Assembly (NCBI GenBank): GCA_947452875.1 | Contig: CANGEZ010000042.1 | Location: 1-11,694 of the forward strand | Length of the DNA: 11,694 nucleotides | Direction of reading: 5' to 3' | From: Chitinophagaceae bacterium | Lineage (GTDB): Bacteria > Bacteroidota > Bacteroidia > Chitinophagales > Chitinophagaceae | Part shown: positions 5,042 through 11,694 of the stretch, one piece after another | Layout: every line of letters begins with the position of its first letter | Position numbering within the stretch: the stretch's first letter is position 1 | The notes under the pieces: model-generated | The model's input: only the letters and a program-made list of their open reading frames with translations | What the model was told of the DNA's origin: nothing | Databases searched by the model: none | Made by a program: the position numbers and the translations under genes

Positions 5042-7426
5042 TTATTCCGCCATCATTTCTTTCACTACTCTCATCACATCTTCGCTGTTAGGCTTTGAAA
5101 AATAATCTCCATCACTACCATAACTTGGGCGATGTGCTTTTCCAGTTAATGTTCTTGGTGCAACGTCTAACAATCGATAACCGTTTTGTTCTTCCATAAC
5201 TTTATTATAGATGTAAGCTGCAGCACCACCAGGCACATCTTCATCCACAAATAATATTCTGTTAGTTTTTTTCAATGAGTCTGCAATATTGTGGTTGATG
5301 TCAAAAGGCAATAAGGTTTGAACGTCTACAATTTCACATGAAATGCCAGTTGCAGTTAACCTTTCCGCAGCCTCCTGAACAATCCTAAGTGTTGAACCAT
5401 AACTCACAATAGTGATATCCTCTCCTTCTTTAATAATCTCCGGAACACCCAATGGAACCGTATAATTCAATAGATTAGATGGCAATGTTTCTTTCAATCG
5501 ATAACCATTTAAACATTCAATAACAAGTCCGGGATCATTACTTTGCAATAGCGTATTGTACATACCTGCAGCTTGAGTCATATTGCGTGGTACACATACA
5601 TACATTCCCCTAAGTGCATTAATAATCATCCCCATTGGAGAACCACTATGCCAAATGCCCTCAAGCCTGTGGCCTCTTGTACGTACAATTAGTGGGCAAC
5701 TTTGCTGACCAGCTGTTCTGTAATGTACAGTCGATACATCATCACTCAATGGTTGTAATCCATAAAGTAAATAATCAAGATATTGTATTTCAGCAATGGG
5801 GCGTAAACCTCTTAATGCCATTCCAATGCCCTGACCCATAATGGTCAACTCTCTAATACCGGTGTCGAATATACGCTGTTCACCATATTTCTCCTGCAAG
5901 CCGCTAAAGCCCTGATTGACATCACCAATGCTACCAAGATCTTCACCAAATGCTGCCACCTTTGGATTGGCCGCAAACAGTTGATCAAAATAATTATTCA
6001 AAATTTCATAGCCATTAAGTACAGGAGCATCTGAAGCATATTCAGCAGGTGTTACCTTTACTTTCATTGCCGATTTTGGACCATCGTTATACAAGTAGGT
6101 GTCGTATAATTGTTCGCCAATTTGCTTTGTACTTTGGTAGTAATTTTTTAACCCGTTTACATCGTCATCTGATACATCATTTAAAATATGCAAAGCCTGA
6201 TAGATAGCTTTCATAATATCCCTACGCATAGGTTCACGATGCGACTTTAATTCTGAAATGATATCAGCAATTGCTTGATGAATATGATTTACTTTTTCTA
6301 ATTGAGCAATGCCCTCTTCTACAAGTTTCTTAAGTGGATGGTGGTATTTAGTCCAAGCTTGATTTCGGCAATGTTTAACATGCTTTTCGGCTTCATTTTC
6401 TATTTCCAACAATTCCGCATCATCGGCTAAAGAATTTTCGATGATCCATTGGCGAAACTGGGCAACACCATCCCATTCTTTCTCCCATGCAAGTCTCTCA
6501 GGTGTTTTATAACGTTCATGGCTACCCGAAGTGGAGTGCCCTTGAGGCTGGGTTAACTCTTCAATATGAAATAATGCTGGTGTATGGGTTTCTCTAATTT
6601 TTCGGATGGCCGTTTCAAGTACTTCACACATGCCTGCATAATCCCATCCTTTTAATTTATAAATGTCTATACCATTTGTGCCTTCTGTTTGCTGTAAACC
6701 AGAAAGTGATTCTGAAATAGATGATTTTGTTGTTTGATATTTTTTAGGAACAGAAATGCCATACCCATCATCCCATACAAAAACTGCCAATGGAACTTGT
6801 AACACACCTGCAGCATTCATCGTTTCCCAGAAATGTCCTTCACTAGTTGAAGCATCACCGATAGTACAAAAACAAATTTCATTGCCTTTGTCACTCAGCT
6901 GGTGCATCGTATGTAACTCTTCAACATTCCTGAAAACTTTTGAGGCAAAAGCCAATCCTAAGGCTCTTACCATTTGACCTGCTGTAGGCGCAATATCACT
7001 GGAAACATTTTTTAATTTTGACAACTCCAGCCAATCCCCATTTTCATTTACAAGTTTTGTGGCAAAATGAGCGTTCATTTGTCTGCCTGCGCTAGATATA
7101 TCATGTTTAATTTCAGTATCAGCATATAACTGAGAGAAAAAATGTTCAGGATTGCTCAACCCTGCTGAAAACATGAAAGTCTGATCACGATAGTAACCAG
7201 AACGAAAATCTCCAGGTTTAAAAAATTTGGCCATAGCTACCTGCGCTACTTCTTTACCATCACCAAAAATTCCAAACTTAGCTTTTCCGGTAAGTACTTC
7301 TCTTCTGCCAAGCAAACTTGTTTCCCTGCTTTCACAACAAATTTTGTAATCATTTAAAATTTCATTTCTGAAGTTGTCAAAGCTGAGCTGGTCTTGCTCG
7401 TTGATGTCATTGCTATTTGTTTGCAT
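5042..7426 (-). CDS. Fused alpha/beta E1 component of a 2-oxo acid dehydrogenase complex
   Basis: This is a thiamine-diphosphate-dependent decarboxylase that feeds acyl groups to the lipoyl arm of an E2 subunit. The 794 residues join two chains that are separate in most bacteria. E1-alpha occupies about 20-330, with the cofactor motif GDASTSEG at 190-197, DDGYGIS at 219-225 and the loop GHSTSGSHERYK at 296-307. A helical linker spans about 330-460. E1-beta follows, with FGEDLGSIGDVNQGF at 493-507, RPIAEIQYLDY at 542-552, HSGSP at 593-597 and a transketolase C-terminal domain at about 660-785. The HSTS loop resembles branched-chain 2-oxoisovalerate E1 more than pyruvate E1, so a branched-chain substrate is the best guess. 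No E2 or E3 gene is adjacent. The ATG at 7426 starts a polar N-terminus. A possible distal -7 box (TATTTTTG, 7559-7552) lacks a clear -33 partner. Confidence 0.92.
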   Translation of the reverse strand: MQTNSNDINEQDQLSFDNFRNEILNDYKICCESRETSLLGRREVLTGKAKFGIFGDGKEVAQVAMAKFFKPGDFRSGYYRDQTFMFSAGLSNPEHFFSQLYADTEIKHDISSAGRQMNAHFATKLVNENGDWLELSKLKNVSSDIAPTAGQMVRALGLAFASKVFRNVEELHTMHQLSDKGNEICFCTIGDASTSEGHFWETMNAAGVLQVPLAVFVWDDGYGISVPKKYQTTKSSISESLSGLQQTEGTNGIDIYKLKGWDYAGMCEVLETAIRKIRETHTPALFHIEELTQPQGHSTSGSHERYKTPERLAWEKEWDGVAQFRQWIIENSLADDAELLEIENEAEKHVKHCRNQAWTKYHHPLKKLVEEGIAQLEKVNHIHQAIADIISELKSHREPMRRDIMKAIYQALHILNDVSDDDVNGLKNYYQSTKQIGEQLYDTYLYNDGPKSAMKVKVTPAEYASDAPVLNGYEILNNYFDQLFAANPKVAAFGEDLGSIGDVNQGFSGLQEKYGEQRIFDTGIRELTIMGQGIGMALRGLRPIAEIQYLDYLLYGLQPLSDDVSTVHYRTAGQQSCPLIVRTRGHRLEGIWHSGSPMGMIINALRGMYVCVPRNMTQAAGMYNTLLQSNDPGLVIECLNGYRLKETLPSNLLNYTVPLGVPEIIKEGEDITIVSYGSTLRIVQEAAERLTATGISCEIVDVQTLLPFDINHNIADSLKKTNRILFVDEDVPGGAAAYIYNKVMEEQNGYRLLDVAPRTLTGKAHRPSYGSDGDYFSKPNSEDVMRVVKEMMAE

Positions 7427-7736
7427 AAAACATGGTTATTGAATACCAAAAAATCATTACATCAAATCGACTTGCCCAACGTTTTTATTGGCAAAAACAA
7501 GGAAAAAATAAAAATTTACACCCTGTTTTGTATGGATTTGATAACAAGTGCCAAAAATAATGTTTTCAGTGTGTTTATCATGAATAATTTCTAACAGACA
7601 AACTAATTCAACCCGGATTTTTATTAATTCGTCAAAAATGAAATTTTTAATTTTTGTTAAAAAAATACAAATGGCTGTAAAAATTATCTTTCACAAAAAG
7701 CTTTTTGTATCTTTATCCCTCTATTTTGAAAGTCGG
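7427..7736. other. Divergent intergenic region between the E1 gene and the DUF1573 pair
   Basis: About 310 bp of AT-rich DNA hold the upstream regions of two divergent units. TATCTTTC (7685-7692) and TATCTTTA (7708-7715) are each one base off the -7 box in the plus direction. TATTTTTG at 7559-7552 matches it in the minus direction. None has a well-placed -33 box, so promoters cannot be assigned firmly. A 33-codon in-frame extension of the first DUF1573 gene starts at 7638 but is basic and would hide the signal peptide, so it is treated as non-coding. Confidence 0.4.
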
Positions 7737-8195
7737 ATGATAAAAAAATTATTTTTTGTACTAATTTTGTGCCTTACAGGTACTTTCATTTATGCTCAAA
7801 ATAATGGTAATGAGATAAAACCTGTTTCATTACCTGATAGTTCTCTTAAAATAATAGAAGAAAGTTTTGATTTCGGCAAAATCCCTCAGGGAAAACCCGT
7901 TCATCATAATTTCGAAATCATAAATACCGGTAAATCAGCAATGAAACTGGTAAATGTTCAGGCCAGTTGTGGATGTACTACTCCTGAATGGGAAAAAGAC
8001 AAAGACATACCCGCAAACGGAAAAAGCATCATTAAAGTAGGTTACAATGCTGCTTCCGAAGGCGTTTTTACAAAAAACATAACCATAACCTACAACGACA
8101 ATCAAACAAAACTAATCACCATAAAAGGGGAAGTTTGGAAAACACCTTCTGCAAGCGCCCCTTCTAATTCAACTGTAAACGACTTAAAAGATTAA
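7737..8195 (+). CDS. Exported DUF1573 domain protein (first of a tandem pair)
   Basis: The 152-residue product starts with a clear signal peptide, MIKKLFFVLILCLTGTFIYA, followed by Q, so cleavage is expected after Ala20. Residues about 40-135 form a DUF1573 domain, a small Ig-like beta-sandwich found mostly in exported Bacteroidota proteins. Its signature is here as QASCGCTTPEW (75-85), with FDFGKIPQGKPV before it and the turn IPANGKSIIKVGYNA after it. The molecular function of the family is not established. The start at 7737 is chosen over the one at 7638 because it places the signal peptide at the N-terminus. The gene is 39 bp ahead of a paralogue and they probably share a transcript. There is no lipobox, so the protein is probably soluble in the periplasm or secreted. 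Confidence 0.85.
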   Translation: MIKKLFFVLILCLTGTFIYAQNNGNEIKPVSLPDSSLKIIEESFDFGKIPQGKPVHHNFEIINTGKSAMKLVNVQASCGCTTPEWEKDKDIPANGKSIIKVGYNAASEGVFTKNITITYNDNQTKLITIKGEVWKTPSASAPSNSTVNDLKD

Positions 8196-8234
8196 ATAAT
8201 AAAATCACACAATTAACAAACAAAAACATAAAAA

Positions 8235-8789
8235 ATGAAAAAATTACTATTCTCAATCGTTGCATTAACATTAACCACTGGAATCTTCGCTCAGAAAAAA
8301 TCTGATGATGTTGCTAAAATCAAAACTGAAACTATCGATTTGGGCAAAATCAAGCAAGACAACCCAACTCCTGCTATTTTCGATGTAACCAACATCGGAA
8401 CTGAAGATTTGTTGATTGAACAAGCCAACCCTACTTGCGGTTGTACTATCAGTGATTACACAAAAGATAAAATTGCGCCAGGAAAATCAGGTTACATCAA
8501 AGCAACTTACAATGCAAAAAACATCGGAATGTTTGAAAAACACCTTACCGTTAAGTTCGCTGGTTGCGATGACATGAAAAGCATCACTATCAAAGGTGAA
8601 GTAATTAAAAACGAAGATGCAGCTGCAGCGGCAACTCCAGCGGCAACTCCAGTTGCTGAATCAGCTCCTGTAGTAGACAAAGTGGTTCCTGCTAAAACAA
8701 CTGCAACTTCTTCTAAAGTAGCTCCTGCTAAAGTAGCTCCTGCTAAGAAAGCTCCTGCAAAGAAAGCTGCCACTATAGTAAAACCATAA
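8235..8789 (+). CDS. Exported DUF1573 domain protein with Ala/Pro/Lys-rich tail (second of the pair)
   Basis: The 184-residue product has a signal peptide, MKKLLFSIVALTLTTGIFA followed by Q20. A DUF1573 domain at about 28-125 carries the motif NPTCGCTISDY (65-75) and APGKSGYIKATYNA (81-94). It parallels the preceding protein segment by segment, so the two are likely duplicates. Unlike its neighbour it ends in a low-complexity tail of about 57 residues (128-184), rich in Ala, Pro, Lys and Thr, which contains 5-residue repeats of the KVAPA/KKAPA type. Such a basic tail may bind a polyanion or act as a spacer; this is inference. An A-rich leader precedes the ATG, with no Shine-Dalgarno. A strong terminator closes the unit at 8811. 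Confidence 0.87.
   Translation: MKKLLFSIVALTLTTGIFAQKKSDDVAKIKTETIDLGKIKQDNPTPAIFDVTNIGTEDLLIEQANPTCGCTISDYTKDKIAPGKSGYIKATYNAKNIGMFEKHLTVKFAGCDDMKSITIKGEVIKNEDAAAAATPAATPVAESAPVVDKVVPAKTTATSSKVAPAKVAPAKKAPAKKAATIVKP
8715..8774 (+). repeat. Four 15-bp tandem units coding for a lysine-rich tail
   Basis: AAAGTAGCTCCTGCT occurs twice in a row (8715-8744), then AAGAAAGCTCCTGCA and AAGAAAGCTGCCACT. They encode KVAPA, KVAPA, KKAPA and KKAAT. A shorter 12-bp repeat (GCGGCAACTCCA) lies at about 8628-8651. The units are in frame and could change in number by slippage without breaking the gene. Confidence 0.75.
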
Positions 8790-8810
8790 TTTATAACTAT
8801 ATTTCTCTTT

Positions 8811-8840
8811 AAAAGCCCTGCTATTGCGGGGCTTTTATTT
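8811..8840 (+). terminator. Strong intrinsic terminator after the DUF1573 pair
   Basis: AAAAGCCCTGC (8811-8821) pairs with GCGGGGCTTTT (8826-8836), 11 pairs with one T-G wobble and a TATT loop, followed by ATTTATTT. It lies only about 16 bp before the next start codon at 8857. Confidence 0.9.
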
Positions 8841-8856
8841 ATTTAATCCGCTAATT

Positions 8857-9744
8857 ATGTTTTCAAAAGCTATAGAAATAGTCTCCGAATTCACAAGACC
8901 CATTCACAGCATTGTTAGAAATTACAACAGCAATAAAATTACACCGGGGTCTGCTACTATCTTCTTCATCAACATGGAAGGTTATGCCGTAACTTGCAAG
9001 CACGTAGCTGAAATGATCATTGCGGCTGATCAAATCAATTCAAAACACAAAGCATTTGTTACTGAAAAAAACAACCTCAGCAAAACAGATGCTAATGCTG
9101 AAAATATTGTTACTCTAGAACAGAAATACAATTACAACGAAAACATCACTGCTGAACTAAAAACTAACTTTGTTGATTGTGTCGACAAAATGGATAGTTT
9201 CACCATTACCGTTCATCCTCATCTTGATCTTGCAGTTATCAAATTCAATGGATTTGAACAGTTGAAATACAATCAATGTGCGAAATTTGTTAAAGATGAT
9301 ACCCAGCTAAAACAAGGAAAATTCCTTTGCCGTTTGGGCTTTCCTTTTCCTGAATTCAATAATTTCAAATTCAACCAAAATACTGATGAAATTGAATGGA
9401 CCCAAACTGGGAACAACCTCTCACCTAGATTTCCAATTGAAGGTATGGTGACCAGATTCTTGGGAGATCAGCAAAATGGTATTTATGGAATTGAAATGAG
9501 TACGCCAGGATTAAGAGGCCAAAGTGGAGGTCCGCTCTTCGATGAAAATGGCATCATCTGCGGTATGCAATATAGTACCAAACATCTGCACCTAGGTTTT
9601 GACCTTGAAGAAAAGGAAATCAATATCAATAATAAGATCAAAAAAATATCTGACTACCCTTTTATTCATCTCGGTCAATGCATTCATGTAAGCACCATCA
9701 AAGCTTTTCTTAAAGAACATGGTATCAACTATTTCGAGGAATAA
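8857..9744 (+). CDS. Trypsin-like serine protease without signal peptide
   Basis: The 295-residue protein has a chymotrypsin-fold peptidase layout with all three catalytic residues recognisable: His49 in AVTCKHVAE, Asp124 in HPHLDLAVIKF and Ser224 in GLRGQSGGPLFD, followed by the usual GIICGMQYS strand. Before the His, PGSATIFFINMEGY fits the first strands of trypsin-like domains. About 75 residues separate His and Asp, including a polar, Lys/Asn-rich stretch at about 56-105 that looks like an inserted loop. There is no signal peptide, membrane segment or PDZ domain, so it differs from DegP/HtrA proteins and is predicted to be cytoplasmic. The target is unknown. The ATG at 8857 is preferred to an in-frame codon at 8824, which lies inside the upstream terminator. 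No partner gene is evident. Confidence 0.82.
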   Translation: MFSKAIEIVSEFTRPIHSIVRNYNSNKITPGSATIFFINMEGYAVTCKHVAEMIIAADQINSKHKAFVTEKNNLSKTDANAENIVTLEQKYNYNENITAELKTNFVDCVDKMDSFTITVHPHLDLAVIKFNGFEQLKYNQCAKFVKDDTQLKQGKFLCRLGFPFPEFNNFKFNQNTDEIEWTQTGNNLSPRFPIEGMVTRFLGDQQNGIYGIEMSTPGLRGQSGGPLFDENGIICGMQYSTKHLHLGFDLEEKEININNKIKKISDYPFIHLGQCIHVSTIKAFLKEHGINYFEE

Positions 9745-9806
9745 TGCTACCATTTTTCGTTTAAAAAAAAGCAAGAAATTGAAATTCCTGAATTCAATTT
9801 GACTTG

Positions 9807-9814
9807 TATCTTTG
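9807..9814 (+). promoter_or_regulatory. Putative -7 box directly ahead of the aminotransferase start
   Basis: TATCTTTG matches TAnnTTTG exactly and is followed by CGCC and then the ATG at 9819. Transcription would start at or within a few bases of the ATG, suggesting a leaderless or nearly leaderless message. The best -33 candidate (TTG, 9779-9781) is 25 bp away, longer than usual. Confidence 0.5.
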
Positions 9815-9818
9815 CGCC

Positions 9819-11015
9819 ATGTTATCAATAAGCAAACGCGGGCATGAAATGCCTTCATCTCCAATCAGAAAACTGGTTCCTTTCGCAGAGGCAGCCAAGA
9901 AAAAAGGAATCAAAGTATTTCATTTAAATATCGGCCAGCCGGATATTGAAACACCAAAAGTGTGTTTGGATGCTGTAAGAAATGCAGATTTCAAAGTTCT
10001 AGAATATAGTCATAGTGGAGGCAATGAAAGTTACCGTAAAAAACTGGTTGCATATTATGCAAAAAACAATATAGATGTCAACTATCATGAAATCATCATC
10101 ACTACAGGTGGTAGTGAAGCTATTCTTTTTGGATTTATGGCCTGTATGGATGCGGGCGATGAAGTGATTGTTCCAGAACCTTTTTATGCCAACTATAATG
10201 GATTCGCTATTCAATCGGATGTAACTGTAGTGCCTATACGCAGTAGTATTGAATCCGGGTTTGCATTACCTCCTATCGAAGATTTCGAAAAAGCCATTAC
10301 ACCAAAAACAAAAGCTATTGTTGTTTGCAACCCTAACAATCCAACAGGATATTTATATAGTGCTGCAGAAATGGAAACGCTTAAAGAAATTGTGATCAAG
10401 CATAACCTGTTTTTATTTGCAGATGAAGCCTATAGAGAATTCTGTTATGAAGGAACTCATACCAGTGCTATGCAATTAAAAGGTGCTGAAAACAATGTCA
10501 TTCTTATGGATACCATCAGCAAGCGTTATAGTGCCTGCGGAGGTAGAATTGGTGCTTTTGTTACCAAAAATAAAGAAGTACATGACGCTGCTATGAAATT
10601 TGCTCAAGCGAGATTAAGTCCACCTTATTATGCACAAATATTAGGAGAAGCTGCCGTAGACTTACCTGATGATTATTTTGATACCACCAAAGCTGAATAT
10701 AAATTAAGAAGAGACACCATTGTAAAAAGACTAAACGCCATTGAAGGCGTATTCTGTCCTAATCCAGGCGGAGCTTTTTATGCTATGGCACGGTTACCCA
10801 TAGACGATTCTGATAAATTCTGCCAATGGCTGCTAGAATCATTCTCTCATAATGGTGCAACTTTAATGTTGGCACCTGCCACCGGATTTTACAGCACACC
10901 TGGTCTTGGAAAAAACGAAGTGAGATTGGCTTATGTACTCAGCGTTGATGCCATCAACCAAGCTATGGATTGTTTGGAGGTAGCGCTGAAGGAATATCCG
11001 GGGGTGGTTAGATAA
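9819..11015 (+). CDS. PLP-dependent class I/II aminotransferase
   Basis: This is a fold-type I pyridoxal-phosphate enzyme that transfers amino groups between an amino acid and a 2-oxo acid. Its substrate cannot be set from the sequence; the aspartate aminotransferase-like subgroup is likely. The 398 residues are full-length. Landmarks are the N-terminal SPIRKLVPFAEAAKKKG at 14-30, NIGQPD at 37-42, TGGSEA at 96-101 (phosphate site), NPNNPTG at 171-177 with Asn174, the cofactor Asp202 and Tyr205 in ADEAYREF, the Schiff-base Lys235 in TISKRYSACGGRIG, and Arg369 in KNEVRLAYVL for the substrate carboxylate. The ATG at 9819 gives the conserved KRGHEMPSSPIRKL start; an in-frame ATG at 9849 would remove part of it. 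The upstream in-frame TTG at 9804 overlaps the -7 box. No clear terminator follows; a repeat patch begins right after the stop. Confidence 0.92.
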   Translation: MLSISKRGHEMPSSPIRKLVPFAEAAKKKGIKVFHLNIGQPDIETPKVCLDAVRNADFKVLEYSHSGGNESYRKKLVAYYAKNNIDVNYHEIIITTGGSEAILFGFMACMDAGDEVIVPEPFYANYNGFAIQSDVTVVPIRSSIESGFALPPIEDFEKAITPKTKAIVVCNPNNPTGYLYSAAEMETLKEIVIKHNLFLFADEAYREFCYEGTHTSAMQLKGAENNVILMDTISKRYSACGGRIGAFVTKNKEVHDAAMKFAQARLSPPYYAQILGEAAVDLPDDYFDTTKAEYKLRRDTIVKRLNAIEGVFCPNPGGAFYAMARLPIDDSDKFCQWLLESFSHNGATLMLAPATGFYSTPGLGKNEVRLAYVLSVDAINQAMDCLEVALKEYPGVVR

Positions 11016-11019
11016 AATC

Positions 11020-11148
11020 GTTTGGTGTTTGGTGTTTGTGGTTTGGTGTTTTTTGTTTGTTGTTCCAAAAACTCGCGACTTTGCTCCCTTGCGAGCCTTG
11101 CGTGAAAACCATTTGTGAAACTTTGTGCCTTAGCGCCTTTGTGACATC
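11020..11148. repeat. Repeat patch between the aminotransferase and the peptidase
   Basis: TTTGGTGTTTGG-type units (about 11030-11062) are the reverse of the CACCAAAC stretches of the 1.5-kb field. The TTTGCTCCCTTGCGAGCC / CCTTGCGTGAAA stretch at 11080-11107 matches those at 2187-2215 and 2726-2754. A CTTTGTGCCTTAGCGCCTTTGTGAC stretch follows. CTCGC at 11072-11076 and GCGAG at 11091-11095 can pair, and on the minus strand they are followed by TTTTT, so the patch may serve as a weak terminator for the peptidase gene. Confidence 0.7.
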
Positions 11149-11151
11149 CCA

Positions 11152-11694
11152 CTACTTCCCTCCGGGCATACAATACGTCCTAATATAATTCGTATACAAA
11201 TTAGACAAATGCCTTTGTGTACCCTCACCCTCACTGATGCTATGTGACCTATTGGGATATTCCATGAATTGAAATTGCTTATTGTATTTCACCAACTCAT
11301 TCAACAAAGCTTCTGCATTACTGTAATGAACATTATCATCACCGCTACCATGTATTAATAATAAATTTCCTTTCAATCCTTTGGCATAATTGATAGCTGA
11401 GCCTTTTATATAATCTTGCATGTTTTCTTCAGGTAATCCCATGTATCTTTCTGTATAAATGTTGTCGTAATACAAAAGATTTGAAACCGGTGCAATAGCC
11501 ACTCCCGTTTTAAATAAATCTGGAAACTGAAACATCAAATGCAAGGTAGATGAACCGCCGCCACTCCATCCCCAAACGGCAACTCTATCTTTATCTATGT
11601 ATGGGAATTCCAAAATTTTTCTTACGCCCATCGCCATATCTCTGATATTGATTTGTCCATTTCTTCTGTAAATCGCTTTTCTCCATGCTGCGCC
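11152..11694 (-). CDS. S9 family (DPP4-type) serine peptidase, C-terminal part
   Basis: The last 180 residues of a prolyl-oligopeptidase family enzyme are present; the N-terminal beta-propeller lies beyond the right edge. All three catalytic residues fall in this part: the nucleophile Ser44 in GWSGGGSS, Asp119 in IHGSGDDNVHYSNA (the DPP4-type DDNVH motif) and His151 in PNRSHSI (numbers count from the window edge). The stretch YMGLPEEN is also typical of the family. Members of this group cut dipeptides, often after proline, from peptide N-termini, usually in the periplasm. The signal peptide cannot be checked here. The gene ends with MPGGK and a TAG at 11152, four bases from the repeat patch. 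Confidence 0.92.
   Translation of the reverse strand, partial: GAAWRKAIYRRNGQINIRDMAMGVRKILEFPYIDKDRVAVWGWSGGGSSTLHLMFQFPDLFKTGVAIAPVSNLLYYDNIYTERYMGLPEENMQDYIKGSAINYAKGLKGNLLLIHGSGDDNVHYSNAEALLNELVKYNKQFQFMEYPNRSHSISEGEGTQRHLSNLYTNYIRTYCMPGGK

Noticed and set aside
7638..7736. N-terminal extension of the first DUF1573 protein
   Set aside because: It would bury the clear signal peptide beginning at 7737 behind 33 basic and hydrophobic residues.

Overview
The window looks like a piece of a Bacteroidota chromosome, most likely from the Chitinophagaceae or a near relative. The DNA is AT-rich. Several genes are preceded by the Bacteroidota sigma-A -7 box (TAnnTTTG), and start regions are A-rich without Shine-Dalgarno motifs. 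Exported proteins have signal peptides ending in the A-Q cleavage site typical of the phylum. The 2-oxo acid dehydrogenase E1 alpha and beta chains are fused, and intergenic gaps carry the degenerate CTTTGTGCCTTCGTG-type repeats common in these genomes. The genus cannot be fixed from the sequence alone.

Layout, left to right: the start of an exported protein running off the left edge (minus strand, to 122); queA (514-1563, plus) behind a roughly 100-nt leader with two hairpins; about 1.5 kb without a convincing gene (1564-3060), filled by repeats that include three copies of a 103-bp element; a type-2 malate/lactate dehydrogenase family enzyme (3061-4137, minus); a divergent yebC-family gene (4241-4951, plus); a two-way terminator; a fused E1 alpha/beta dehydrogenase (5042-7426, minus); two tandem DUF1573 exported proteins (7737-8195 and 8235-8789, plus) ending in a strong terminator; a trypsin-like serine protease without signal peptide (8857-9744, plus); a PLP-dependent class I/II aminotransferase (9819-11015, plus); another short repeat patch; and the C-terminal catalytic part of an S9/DPP4-type peptidase (11152-11694, minus) running off the right edge.

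Most genes are metabolic or housekeeping singletons. Only the DUF1573 pair looks like an operon. The E1 fusion has no E2 or E3 neighbour here. No RNA gene, insertion sequence, phage gene or CRISPR array was recognised.

The least explained part is the 1564-3060 repeat field. Its 103-bp element has a 58-bp left arm identical in all three copies, a variable core of about 37 bp and a conserved right end. Each copy has the same length with no indels. Each carries a minus-strand terminator-like hairpin and a 15-codon ATG-to-TAA frame on the plus strand. Different pairs of copies are most alike in different segments, so the field is a mosaic. A second point is the queA leader, where the start codon lies inside a perfect 7-bp inverted repeat.
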